Part shown: piece after piece, positions 40,492 to 49,500 of the stretch
Numbering within the stretch: the first letter of the stretch is position 1
Layout of the letters: each line of letters begins with the position of its first letter
Assembly: GCF_002127215.1 (NCBI RefSeq)
Contig: NZ_NFUT01000003.1
Coordinates: 62,001 to 126,000 of the forward strand
Length of the DNA stretch: 64,000 nucleotides
Origin: Hydrogenophaga sp. IBVHS2
GTDB taxonomy: Bacteria > Pseudomonadota > Gammaproteobacteria > Burkholderiales > Burkholderiaceae_C
Reading direction: 5' to 3'
Program-made: the position numbers and the translations under genes
Notes under the pieces: model-generated
Told to the model about the DNA's origin: nothing
Seen by the model: only the letters and a program-made list of their open reading frames with translations
Databases searched by the model: none

Positions 40492-41234
40492 AGCGGTTCG
40501 CTGCGACGCAGCCGCTCGACCTCGTCGCGGGCCTGCTGGGCCCAGGTGCGGCGGTCGCGGCCCAGGCACTCCTCGGGCAGACCGTAATGCACCACGGCCT
40601 GCAGGCCGTCGGCGCTCAGCACGTTCCAGATCGAGGCCACCAGCGTGGTGTCGCCCACGAAAACCGGTGCCGGATGCGGCCGACCGGTGGCGGCATCGAT
40701 GAAGGCCAGACCGACCGGCAGCACCGGGGCACCGGCCGAAATGGCCGCCTGGAACAGGTTGGCATGGAAAGGCAGCAGCTCCGATCCGTCGCCGGTGGTG
40801 CCCTCCGGGAACACCGAGATCACGTCGCCGGCCTGCAGACGCTCGGCCACGTGGTGCACCACACGCATCGCATCACGCCGTTTCTCGCGCTCGATGTAGA
40901 GCGTGCCGGCACCCGTGATGAGGGAGCCCAGCAGCGGCCAGTGGCGCGCATCGGCCTTGGACACGAAGCGGCTCGGCCGCGCCGCATTCATGACGATGAT
41001 GTCCAGCCAGCTGGTGTGGTTGGCCACCTGCAGCAGCGGGCCACCGGTGGGCACCTCGCCCCGCACCGACAGCGCCACCCCCAGGATGCGCAGCAGGCCC
41101 CTGGACCATTCACGGACCACCAGATCGGTCTGCGCCGGTGTGAGCCGTCCGAATTCGGTGCGGATGATCCACAGCCCGCGCACCACATGCCACAGGGCAT
41201 GCAGGGCCCGGCCCAGCGCACGCAGTGTCTTCAC
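40488..41234 (-). CDS. plsC: 1-acylglycerol-3-phosphate acyltransferase
   Basis: 248 residues from a GTG start that overlaps the pyrC' stop (GTGA). The acyltransferase motif HX4D is in NHTSWLDIIVM and the second block is VFPEGTTGDGSELLPFH, both typical of PlsC. It transfers an acyl chain to lysophosphatidate at the inner membrane; an N-terminal hydrophobic stretch (WHVVRGLWIIR) may anchor it. It is the last gene of the pyrimidine operon, a link between phospholipid and nucleotide genes that is common in this order. Confidence 0.92.
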   Translation of the reverse strand: MKTLRALGRALHALWHVVRGLWIIRTEFGRLTPAQTDLVVREWSRGLLRILGVALSVRGEVPTGGPLLQVANHTSWLDIIVMNAARPSRFVSKADARHWPLLGSLITGAGTLYIEREKRRDAMRVVHHVAERLQAGDVISVFPEGTTGDGSELLPFHANLFQAAISAGAPVLPVGLAFIDAATGRPHPAPVFVGDTTLVASIWNVLSADGLQAVVHYGLPEECLGRDRRTWAQQARDEVERLRRSEPL

Positions 41235-42547
41235 GCGCCGGCGTCCGCGTAGGCCACCTGACCACCCACCAGCGTGGTCTTCACACGGCCCGGCAGCTCA
41301 TGCCCCTCGAACGGGGTGTGTTTGCCCTGGCTGCGCAGCGCCGCCGGGTCCACCCGCACCAGCGCCTCGGGATCGAACACGCACAGATCGGCCACGCCAC
41401 CGACGGCCAGCCGGCCCACGCTGGCCTGCAGCGTGCCCAGGCGGGCGCCCAGCACCTGTTGCGGCCCCTGGGTGAGCACCGCCAAGGCCTTCATCAGGTC
41501 ATGGCCGTCCTGCTCGGCCCAGCGGCAGGCCAGGCCCAGCAGCAGCTCGACCGCCGTCGCACCGGGTTCGGCCTCGGCAAAGGGCAGCACCTTGGCATCG
41601 GCGTCGACCGGGTTGTGGTCCGACACCAGGGCGTCGATGGTGCCATCGGCCAGACCGGCGCGCAGGGCATCGCGGTCGCGCTGCTGCCGCACCGGCGGCT
41701 GCAGGCGCAGGCGGCTGTCGTAGTAGCCGATGTCCACATCGGTCAGGTGCAGGTTGTGCACGCTCACGTCGCAGGTCACGGCCAGGCCGTCGGCCTTGGC
41801 CTGGCGCACCAGGGCCAGACCGGCGGCGCTGCTGATGCGGCACAGGTGCACGCGCGCGCCCTGCCCGCCACTGCGGATGCCGCGCATCAGCTCGAACAGG
41901 GTGTGCAGCGCAATCGTCTCGGCCGCTGCCGGCACGCCCGACAGACCCAGGCGGGTGGCCAGCGGACCGCTGGCGGCCACGCCCTTGCCCAGCCAGGCAT
42001 CGTTGGGCCGCAGCCAGACGGTGTAGCCGAAGGTGGCGGCGTACTGCAGGGCCCGCTGCAGCACCTGCGTGTTGAGGATGGGCACCTCGGCCTGACCGAA
42101 GCCGATGCAGCCCGATTCGGTGAGTTCGGCCATCTCGGTCAGCACTTCGCCCTGCAGGCCCCGGGTGAGCGCTCCCACCGGGAACACGCGCGCCAGATGC
42201 AGCTTCTCGGCCCGGAAGCGCAGCATGTCGACCAGACCGGGCTCGTCGAGCACCGGGTCGGTGTCGGGCGGGCAGATCAGCGAGGTCACGCCACCGGCCA
42301 CGGCGGCGGCCATCTCGCTCTCGAGCATGCCGGCGTGCTCCTGGCCGGGTTCACGCAGCCGCACCGACAGGTCGACCAGGCCAGGGGCCACCACGCAGCC
42401 GCCGGCGTCGATGGTGCGGTTGGGGTGGAAGTCGGACGCCACATGGCCGATGGCGATGATGCGGCCGGCGGCCACCGCCACGTCGGCCACTTCGTCGCGG
42501 CCGGAGGCCGGGTCCAGGACACGACCGTTCTGGATGAGGATCTTCAT
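41231..42547 (-). CDS. non-catalytic dihydroorotase homologue (PyrC'/PyrX)
   Basis: 438 residues with a class I dihydroorotase fold. The zinc-binding HxH of the family is replaced: PGLVDLSVRLREPG has S61 and R63 where histidines should be. In Pseudomonas the same protein is an inactive homologue required to assemble the aspartate transcarbamoylase dodecamer, and this gene sits 2 bp after pyrB exactly as there. I infer that role here. A catalytically active dihydroorotase must be encoded elsewhere. Confidence 0.92.
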   Translation of the reverse strand: MKILIQNGRVLDPASGRDEVADVAVAAGRIIAIGHVASDFHPNRTIDAGGCVVAPGLVDLSVRLREPGQEHAGMLESEMAAAVAGGVTSLICPPDTDPVLDEPGLVDMLRFRAEKLHLARVFPVGALTRGLQGEVLTEMAELTESGCIGFGQAEVPILNTQVLQRALQYAATFGYTVWLRPNDAWLGKGVAASGPLATRLGLSGVPAAAETIALHTLFELMRGIRSGGQGARVHLCRISSAAGLALVRQAKADGLAVTCDVSVHNLHLTDVDIGYYDSRLRLQPPVRQQRDRDALRAGLADGTIDALVSDHNPVDADAKVLPFAEAEPGATAVELLLGLACRWAEQDGHDLMKALAVLTQGPQQVLGARLGTLQASVGRLAVGGVADLCVFDPEALVRVDPAALRSQGKHTPFEGHELPGRVKTTLVGGQVAYADAGA

Positions 42548-42549
42548 GG

Positions 42550-43512
42550 TCAGGCTTCGTTGCTGGCGACGATGGACATCACGGCCATGCGGACCGCAAT
42601 GCCGAAAGTGACCTGGGGCAGGATCACGCTCTGGGGTCCGTCGACCACGGCCGAGTCGATCTCCACGCCGCGGTTGATGGGACCCGGGTGCATGACGATG
42701 GCGTCGGGCTTGGCCCAGCGCAGGCGCTCGGGCGTGAGCCCGAAGCTCTTGAAGTACTCCTGGCTGGACGGCAGCAGCGCGCCGCTCATGCGCTCGTTCT
42801 GCAGACGCAGCGCAATGACCACGTCGCAGCCCTTGATGCCTTCTTCGAGCGTGTGGCACACCCGCACACCCATGTGCGAGAGATCGGACGGCACCAGGGT
42901 GCGCGGGCCGACCACACGCAGGTCGGGGCAGCCCAGGGTGGTGAGCGCGTGGATGTCGGAGCGGGCCACGCGCGAATGCAGCACGTCGCCCACGATAGCC
43001 ACCGACAGGTTGGTGAAGTCGCGCTTGTAGTGGCGGATGGTGAACATGTCCAGCAGCCCCTGGGTGGGGTGGGCATGGCGGCCGTCTCCGGCGTTCACCA
43101 CATGCACATGCGGCGCCACATGCTGGGCGATCAGGTAGGGCGCACCCGACTCGCTGTGCCGCACCACGAAGATGTCGGCGGCCATGGCGCTGAGGTTGGC
43201 GATGGTGTCCAGCAGCGACTCGCCCTTGGCGGTGGAACTGCGCGCGATGTCGAGGTTGATGACGTCGGCACTCAGGCGCGTGGCCGCGATCTCGAAGGTG
43301 GTGCGGGTGCGGGTGCTGTTCTCGAAGAACAGGTTGAACACGCTCTTGCCGCGCAGCAGCGGCACCTTCTTGACCTCGCGGTTGCTCACGCTGGTGAAGC
43401 TCGCGGCGGTGTCCAGGATGTGGGTGAGCAGGTCTCGCGACAGGCCCTCGGTGGAGAGCAGATGGATCAGCTCGCCGTTGCGGTTGAGCTGCGGGTTGCG
43501 GCGGGCACTCAT
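42550..43512 (-). CDS. pyrB: aspartate carbamoyltransferase catalytic subunit
   Basis: 320 residues. It makes N-carbamoyl-aspartate in pyrimidine synthesis. Motifs: [13 protein letters not shown] (carbamoyl phosphate loop), [12 protein letters not shown], and [12 protein letters not shown] in the aspartate domain. The N-terminal extension and the following pyrC' gene mark the class A ATCase of pseudomonads and Burkholderiales. The ATG overlaps the pyrR stop (ATGA). No separate regulatory subunit gene (pyrI) is present. Confidence 0.97.
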   Translation of the reverse strand: MSARRNPQLNRNGELIHLLSTEGLSRDLLTHILDTAASFTSVSNREVKKVPLLRGKSVFNLFFENSTRTRTTFEIAATRLSADVINLDIARSSTAKGESLLDTIANLSAMAADIFVVRHSESGAPYLIAQHVAPHVHVVNAGDGRHAHPTQGLLDMFTIRHYKRDFTNLSVAIVGDVLHSRVARSDIHALTTLGCPDLRVVGPRTLVPSDLSHMGVRVCHTLEEGIKGCDVVIALRLQNERMSGALLPSSQEYFKSFGLTPERLRWAKPDAIVMHPGPINRGVEIDSAVVDGPQSVILPQVTFGIAVRMAVMSIVASNEA

Positions 43513-44024
43513 GGCTGACGGGCCTCCAGGTTGAACCTCAGCTGGCCGTCGTCGGTGCGGGCCAGCGACAGGGTGCGGTCGGCCGGCACCGGCAGCCGCG
43601 CGGCGGCCAGGTCGGCCTGGATCGGCAGCTCGCGGCCGCCCCGGTCCACCAGCACCGCCAGCCGCACGCTGGCCGGGCGGCCGTGGTCGAACAGCTCGTT
43701 GAGCACCGCGCGCAGGGTGCGGCCGGTGAACAGCACATCGTCGATCAGCAGCAGGTGGGCGCCGTTCACATCGAAGGGCAGCGAGGTCTGGCGGGCATGG
43801 GCCAACCCGCGCTGCGCAAAGTCGTCGCGGTGCAGGGCCGAGGACACGATGCCCGGCTCGCCGCTGCGGCCCAGATCGCGCTGCAGCCGTTCGGCCAGCC
43901 AGGCGCCACCCGAGGTGATGCCCACCAGCTGGGTGGGTTGCGGGCCGCCGGCCAGCAGGGCGGTGACGCCGCTGCGCAGCGCGCCATACAGCGCCTCCGC
44001 GTCGGGCAGGGGGTAATCCGGCAT
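43509..44024 (-). CDS. pyrR: PyrR-like bifunctional regulator/uracil phosphoribosyltransferase
   Basis: 171 residues with the PRPP-binding motif [20 protein letters not shown] and [11 protein letters not shown]. In Gram-positive bacteria PyrR attenuates pyr transcription by binding RNA and also acts as uracil phosphoribosyltransferase; whether the RNA role holds here is unknown, and I found no clear attenuator. I used the ATG at 44024; a TTG three codons earlier is also in frame. It lies between ruvX (5 bp gap) and pyrB. Confidence 0.92.
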   Translation of the reverse strand: MPDYPLPDAEALYGALRSGVTALLAGGPQPTQLVGITSGGAWLAERLQRDLGRSGEPGIVSSALHRDDFAQRGLAHARQTSLPFDVNGAHLLLIDDVLFTGRTLRAVLNELFDHGRPASVRLAVLVDRGGRELPIQADLAAARLPVPADRTLSLARTDDGQLRFNLEARQP

Positions 44025-44029
44025 GGGAT

Positions 44030-44449
44030 TCAAGGCAGGCTCCTCAGGAACTGTTCCAGGATGATGCAGGCCGACGCCGCATCGGCGTCGGCGGCACCCA
44101 GGGCATGGGCTTCGGTGGTGCTGTAGCGTTCGTCCACCTCGAACACCGGCAGGCCGTGGCGGCCGCGCAGCTGGCGGGCAAACCGGCGCGCCAGGGCCGT
44201 GTTCTCGTGCTCGGCACCGTCGGGATGAAAAGGCACGCCCACCACCAGGGCATCGGGCTGCCAGTCGCGCAGGATGGCGGCCACCTGGGGCCAGCGGGCA
44301 TCGCCTTCGGCCCGCAGCGTGGGGCGCGGGGTGGCGGTGCGGGTGAGGCGGTTGCCGGTGGCCACCCCGGTGCGCTTGCGGCCCACGTCGAAGGCGACGA
44401 AGGTCTGGCAGTGTGCGGGCACCGCGATGGCGTCAGGCGTGGCCGGCAT
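44030..44449 (-). CDS. ruvX: Holliday junction resolvase-like protein YqgF/RuvX
   Basis: 139 residues, RNase H-like fold. The first catalytic Asp is in [16 protein letters not shown], and the second region reads [16 protein letters not shown], with [12 protein letters not shown] and [15 protein letters not shown] towards the end. The family processes 16S rRNA in E. coli and is annotated as a putative Holliday junction resolvase. Its start overlaps the yqgE end by 17 bp. The order yqgE-ruvX-pyrR-pyrB is conserved in many proteobacteria. Confidence 0.93.
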   Translation of the reverse strand: MPATPDAIAVPAHCQTFVAFDVGRKRTGVATGNRLTRTATPRPTLRAEGDARWPQVAAILRDWQPDALVVGVPFHPDGAEHENTALARRFARQLRGRHGLPVFEVDERYSTTEAHALGAADADAASACIILEQFLRSLP

Positions 44450-45020
44450 CGCGGGACAGCATCCAGGGTTGCAGGCCCAGCAGGGCCATGGCGCGTTCGT
44501 AGCGCTGGTCCACCGGGGCCTCGAAGATGATGGCGGGATCGGCCTGCACCGTGAGCCAGGAGTTCTCGGTGATCTCGGATTCGAGCTGGCCCTTGGCCCA
44601 CGAGGCGTAACCCAGCGACACGAACACCCGCCTCGGCCCGGCCCCCAGGGCCATGGCCTCCAGCACATCACGGGAGGTGGTCATCTCCAGGCCGCCGGGA
44701 ATGGTCAGGGTGGAGGCATACACCCCCTCGCCGTCGTCGCCCACCGCGTCGTGCAGCACGAAGCCGCGCTCGGTCTGCACCGGGCCGCCCTGGAACACCG
44801 GCTGCAGGGCCAGATCGTCGCGCCCCAGGGCGAGATCGACCTTCTCGAACAGGCGCGGCAGCAGGATCTCGCCGGGCTTGTTGATGATCAGCCCCAATGC
44901 ACCCCGCTCGCTGTGCTCGCACATGAACACCACGCTGCGGCCGAAAAGCTCGTCGCTGAGGCCGGGCATCGCAATCAGGAAATGATTGGTCAGGTTGATG
45001 GGGGCAGAATCAGCGGGCAT
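44433..45020 (-). CDS. yqgE: YqgE/AlgH family protein (UPF0301)
   Basis: 195 residues with NLTNHFLIAMPGLSDELFG at the start and GGPVQTERGFVLHD and SLGYASWAKGQLE further on, all UPF0301 landmarks. The biochemical role is unknown; an algH mutation affects alginate in Pseudomonas. It is the first gene of the pyr operon. A TAAAAT lies 6 nt before the ATG, which suggests a leaderless transcript. Confidence 0.92.
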   Translation of the reverse strand: MPADSAPINLTNHFLIAMPGLSDELFGRSVVFMCEHSERGALGLIINKPGEILLPRLFEKVDLALGRDDLALQPVFQGGPVQTERGFVLHDAVGDDGEGVYASTLTIPGGLEMTTSRDVLEAMALGAGPRRVFVSLGYASWAKGQLESEITENSWLTVQADPAIIFEAPVDQRYERAMALLGLQPWMLSRDAGHA

Positions 45021-45026
45021 CGGCGG

Positions 45027-45032
45027 ATTTTA
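45027..45032 (-). promoter_or_regulatory. -10-like hexamer of the yqgE-pyr operon
   Basis: TAAAAT on the minus strand, then CCGCCG, then the ATG. It would place transcription start at about the first base of the start codon. Confidence 0.45.
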
Positions 45033-45073
45033 AGCCGCCACCCCCACCCTTCCTGCCCCGCGGGCCTCCCGAC

Positions 45074-46549
45074 ATGCAACGCTTCGACAGTGGACTCATG
45101 TGGTTCCGGCGCGACCTGCGCGCCTCCGACAACACTGCCCTGCACCACGCCCTGGCCAGCTGCCGGCGCGTGTGGTGCGTCTTCGTGTTCGACCGCGACA
45201 TCCTCGATCCCCTGCCGCGTGCCGATCGCCGGGTCGAGTTCATCCGCGAATCGCTGGTGGAGCTCGACGCCCGGTTGCGCGAGATGGGTCAGGCCCATGG
45301 CGTGGAGAGCGCCGGCCTGATCGTGCTGCACGACACCGCCCGCAGCGCCATCCCGGCGCTGGCCCAGCGTCTGGGCGTGCAGGCGGTGTTCACCAACCAC
45401 GACGACGAGCCGGCCGCCCTGGCCCGCGATGCCCGGGTGCTGGGCGACCTGGCCCATGCCGGCATCATCCTGCGCAGCTTCAAGGACCATGTGATCTTCG
45501 AACGCCGCGAGGTGCTGACCCAGGCCGGCGGGTGCTTCGGCGTGTTCACGCCCTACAAGAACGCCTGGCTCAAGGCCCTGCGCGACGAGCACCTCAAGGC
45601 CTGGCCGGTCGAGCCGCTGGCCGGCGCGCTGGCGCCGCGACCGGCCGAACATGCCAGGCCGGTGCCCACGCTGCAGGACATCGGCTTCGAGCCGACCAAC
45701 CTGGCGCAGCTGCCCATGCCCACCGGCGCCCGCGGCGCACAACGCCTGCTTGACGATTTCGTGCAGCGCATCGACCGGTACCAGGAAGCCCGTGACTTCC
45801 CGGCCATCAAGGGTCCCAGCTACCTCAGCGTGCACCTGCGCTTCGGCACGGTGTCGGTGCGGCAGCTGGCCTCGCTGGCCTGGCCCATGCACCTGCAGGG
45901 CATGGCCGGCGCGAGCAACTGGCTCTCCGAGCTGATCTGGCGCGACTTCTACCACCAGATCATGGCCAACTTCCCGCACGTGACGGAGCGGGCCTTCAAG
46001 CCGGAATACGACCGCATCGCCTTCGAGCACGGGGCCAGGGCCGAGGCGCTGTTCCAGGCCTGGTGCGAGGGCCGCACCGGCTACCCGCTGGTGGATGCCG
46101 CCATGGCCCAGATCAACCAGACCGGCTACATGCACAACCGCTTGCGCATGGTGGTGGCGAGCTTCCTGGTCAAGGACCTGGGGCTGCACTGGCAATGGGG
46201 CGAGCGCTACTTTGCAGAAAAGCTGATCGACTTCGACCTGGCCGCCAACAACGGCGGCTGGCAGTGGGCCAGTTCCAGCGGCTGCGATGCCCAGCCCTAC
46301 TTCCGCATCTTCAACCCGGTGAGCCAGAGCGAGAAGTTCGATGCCCAGGGCAGGTTCATCCGCCGCTACCTGCCGCAGCTCGAGGGCCTGTCGGACAAGT
46401 CCATCCATGCACCGTGGGCTGCACCGGCGATGGAGCGGCTCTCAGCCGGCGTGGAACTGGGGGTGAACTACCCGCACCCGGTGGTCGACCACGCGCTCGC
46501 ACGGGAGAAGACGCTGGAGCGCTACGCCGTGGTCAAGAAGGCCGCCTGA
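45074..46549 (+). CDS. phrB: deoxyribodipyrimidine photolyase
   Basis: 491 residues. The N-terminal antenna-binding Rossmann domain begins LMWFRRDLRASDNTALHHAL. The C-terminal FAD domain has WLSELIWRDFYHQIM, GRTGYPLVDAAMAQINQTGYMHNR and the last catalytic segment NNGGWQWASSSGCDAQPYFRIFNP. It repairs cyclobutane pyrimidine dimers using blue light and FADH-. The length and motifs fit class I CPD photolyases. It is divergent from yqgE with a 53-bp gap and convergent with chpA. Confidence 0.95.
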   Translation: MQRFDSGLMWFRRDLRASDNTALHHALASCRRVWCVFVFDRDILDPLPRADRRVEFIRESLVELDARLREMGQAHGVESAGLIVLHDTARSAIPALAQRLGVQAVFTNHDDEPAALARDARVLGDLAHAGIILRSFKDHVIFERREVLTQAGGCFGVFTPYKNAWLKALRDEHLKAWPVEPLAGALAPRPAEHARPVPTLQDIGFEPTNLAQLPMPTGARGAQRLLDDFVQRIDRYQEARDFPAIKGPSYLSVHLRFGTVSVRQLASLAWPMHLQGMAGASNWLSELIWRDFYHQIMANFPHVTERAFKPEYDRIAFEHGARAEALFQAWCEGRTGYPLVDAAMAQINQTGYMHNRLRMVVASFLVKDLGLHWQWGERYFAEKLIDFDLAANNGGWQWASSSGCDAQPYFRIFNPVSQSEKFDAQGRFIRRYLPQLEGLSDKSIHAPWAAPAMERLSAGVELGVNYPHPVVDHALAREKTLERYAVVKKAA

Positions 46550-46572
46550 GGGCCTTCTCCACCCGGCTCCGG

Positions 46573-49500
46573 TCAGCCGGCCTCGGCCGGCGCGTGGGCG
46601 TAGCGGGCCACCAGGGCCAGCAGATCGTCTTCGGCGTAGGGCTTGCCCAGGTAGTGGTCCACGCCGAGTTCCCGTGCGTGGTCGCGGTGCTTCTCGGCAA
46701 TGCGCGAGGTGATCATGATCACCGGCAGGCCCTTGAGGGACGGGTCGTTGCGGATGTTGCGCACCAGGTCGAAACCGTCCATGCGCGGCATCTCGATGTC
46801 CGACAGCACCACCGCGGGCCGCTCGGCCTGCAGCCGCTCCAGTGCCTGCAGGCCATCGGCGGCCAGCGCCACGCGGTAGCCCTCGCGCTGCAGCATGCGC
46901 TGCGTGACCCGGCGCACGGTGATGGAATCGTCCACCACCAGCACCAGCGGCACGCCGGCCACCACCGCGTCGGACGCGCTGCCTGCGGGTCCGCCCGCTG
47001 CCGGGGCGGCCAGCCTTGCAGCCACCCAGCCACGCACCTGCTCGCCGTACACGGTGGACAGGGCCACCGGGTTGTAGATCAGCACCACCGCGCCGGACGC
47101 CAGCACCGACATGCCGGCCAGGCCGGGCAGGCGCGAGAGCTGAGCACCCAGGTTCTTCACCACGACTTCCTGGCTGCCGAGCACCTCGTCCACATGGACC
47201 GCCACCCGCTGGGCCGCACTGCGGAAGATGACCACCGGCAAGGTGCGGCCCTGGGTCTCCGTGGAGGCCGCAGAGGCCTGCAACAGGGCACCGGACCAGT
47301 AGAACGGCACCGACTCGCCGGCGTAGTCCATCTGGCCGCTGGCATAGGCAGCTTCCAGTTCGGCCGCCGACACCCGCCGCACCAGTTCGACCAGGTTGGA
47401 GGGCACACCCACCGTCTGGTCACCCGCGCGCAGCATGACCACCTGCGTGACCGCCGTGGTCAGGGGCAGCACCAGCGTGAAACGCGTCCCTTCGCCGGCA
47501 CGGCTGGCGGTCTCCACCCGACCACCCAGGCCCACGACATCGCTGCGCACCACATCCATGCCGATGCCCCGGCCCGCCAGTTCCGACACGCTCTGCGCCG
47601 TGCTGATGCCAGGCTCGAACACCAGCTGGGCCACGCGCGGATCGGCCGCCGGCACGCTGTCGTCGATCAGGCCGGCGGCCATTCCCTTTTCGCGCAGGCG
47701 GTCCAGGTCGAGGCCGTTGCCGTCATCGGCAAACACCACCGACACATCGTTGAGTTCCTGGGTGAGCGTGATCTCGATCCGGCCCTCGGCAGGCTTGCCC
47801 CGTGCCGCACGCACCTCGGGCGCCTCGATGCCGTGCACAACACAGTTGCGCAACAGATGTTCGAACGATGCGGTCATGCGGTCGAGCACGCCCCGGTCCA
47901 TCTCGATGTTGCCGCCGGTGATGTCGAGCCGCACCTGCTTGCCGGTTTCCTTGGAGGCCTGCCGCACCACGCGGTAAAGGCGTTCGGAGATGCCCTCGAA
48001 CTCCACCATGCGGGTGCGCAGCAGGTCGCGCTGGAGTTCGCGTGTCTGACGGGCCTGGGCGACCAGGCTGTCTTCGGTCGATTCCACCGCCCGCTGCAGG
48101 TTGCGCTGCACCGTGGCCACGTCGTTGACCGACTCGGCCATCATGCGGGTGAGTTCCTGCACGCGGGTGAAGCGGTCGAACTCCAGCGGATCGAACGACT
48201 GGTCGGCGTCGCGCGCCTGGGCCAGCCGGGACTGCATCTGGGATTCGGCCTGCAGTTCGATGTCGCGCAGCTGCTGGCGCAGGCGATCGAGGTTGCCGGT
48301 GAGGTCCTTGAGCGATGCCCGCAGGGTCACGAGTTCGGACTCCATGCGCGACCGGGTGATCAGCACTTCGCCGGCCTGGTTGACCAGCCGGTCCAGCAGC
48401 TCCGGGCGCACGCGCACCGCACTCTGGTTGCGGGCCGCCAGCGCCACGGGCGCCTGCGGCGTGGTCAGGCCGGTCAGTCCGGTGCTGGTGCTGACGGTGG
48501 CGATCGGCGCCGGCGGGGCGGTGGCCGCCTCAGGCTCGGTCTCCAGCCCGTCGGCCACGGGCAGGGCCGAGGTGTCGCCCTCGGGCGCGGTCTGCAGCAC
48601 GTCCTGCGCGGCCTCGGGATGGCGCAGCTGATCGAAGCGGGCGACGATGGCATCGAATGCTGCCTGCAGCGGCTCGATGTCGGTCGAGCGCTGCACGTCG
48701 GAGCCCAGCCGCTCGGCCACGGTTTCCATGCGGTGGGCCATTTCGCCCAGGCGCAGCGCGCCCGCCAGCCGGGCACTGCCCTTGAGCGTGTGCAGGTTGC
48801 GCAGCACCTCGGCCCGCGCACTGGCGTTGTCCGGGCGGGCGCTCCACTGCCGCAGTGCGCCCGCGAGCTGGGGCAGCAACTCGTCGGCTTCCTCGCTGAA
48901 GATGGGGAACAGATCGACGTCGATGGTGTCGACGGCATCGATGTCGTCATCGATGTCCTGCACCGCAGCGGCCCGCCGCTGGACCGGCCTGGCCGGCTGC
49001 ACGGCGGTGGGCAGGGGGGATTCGGGTGCCTGCACCGGCTGCGCCGGTTCCTGTGCCGTGGCGGGTTCGTCGGCTTCCTCGATGGCGGTGTCGGTGATGC
49101 CATCGGACGACACCCCCAGATGCGCCTGGCTGGCCGCCTCGCGCACCGCGGCCAGCAGACCGGCGTCCGGTTCCTTGAGGAATCCGGCCGCGAACTGGTG
49201 CAGAAGGCGCCGGATGTCTTCGGCGGCATCGACGAACAGGCGCGCCAGCGAGGTCGATGCGACAAAGCCGTCCTGCTGGTGCGCGGCCACCATGCCCAGG
49301 GCATGCTCCAGCGCGCGGGCCATCTGCGACAGGCCGTCGAACCCGACCGTGGCCGAACTGCCCGCCAGCGAATGGGCCAGGGCCTCGGCGGCGTCCGGCA
49401 CCGGCTCATGGCTCTCCAGCGCCCATTCGGACAGCAGGGTGCTCAGGCGGCGGGACCACTCGTCCGCCTCGTTGAGATACACGTTGAACAGCTTGAGCCC

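Noticed and set aside
43400-44100. PyrR-controlled attenuator
   Set aside because: No terminator/antiterminator pair or PyrR-box-like sequence is visible in the pyr operon gaps, which are only 2-5 nt.
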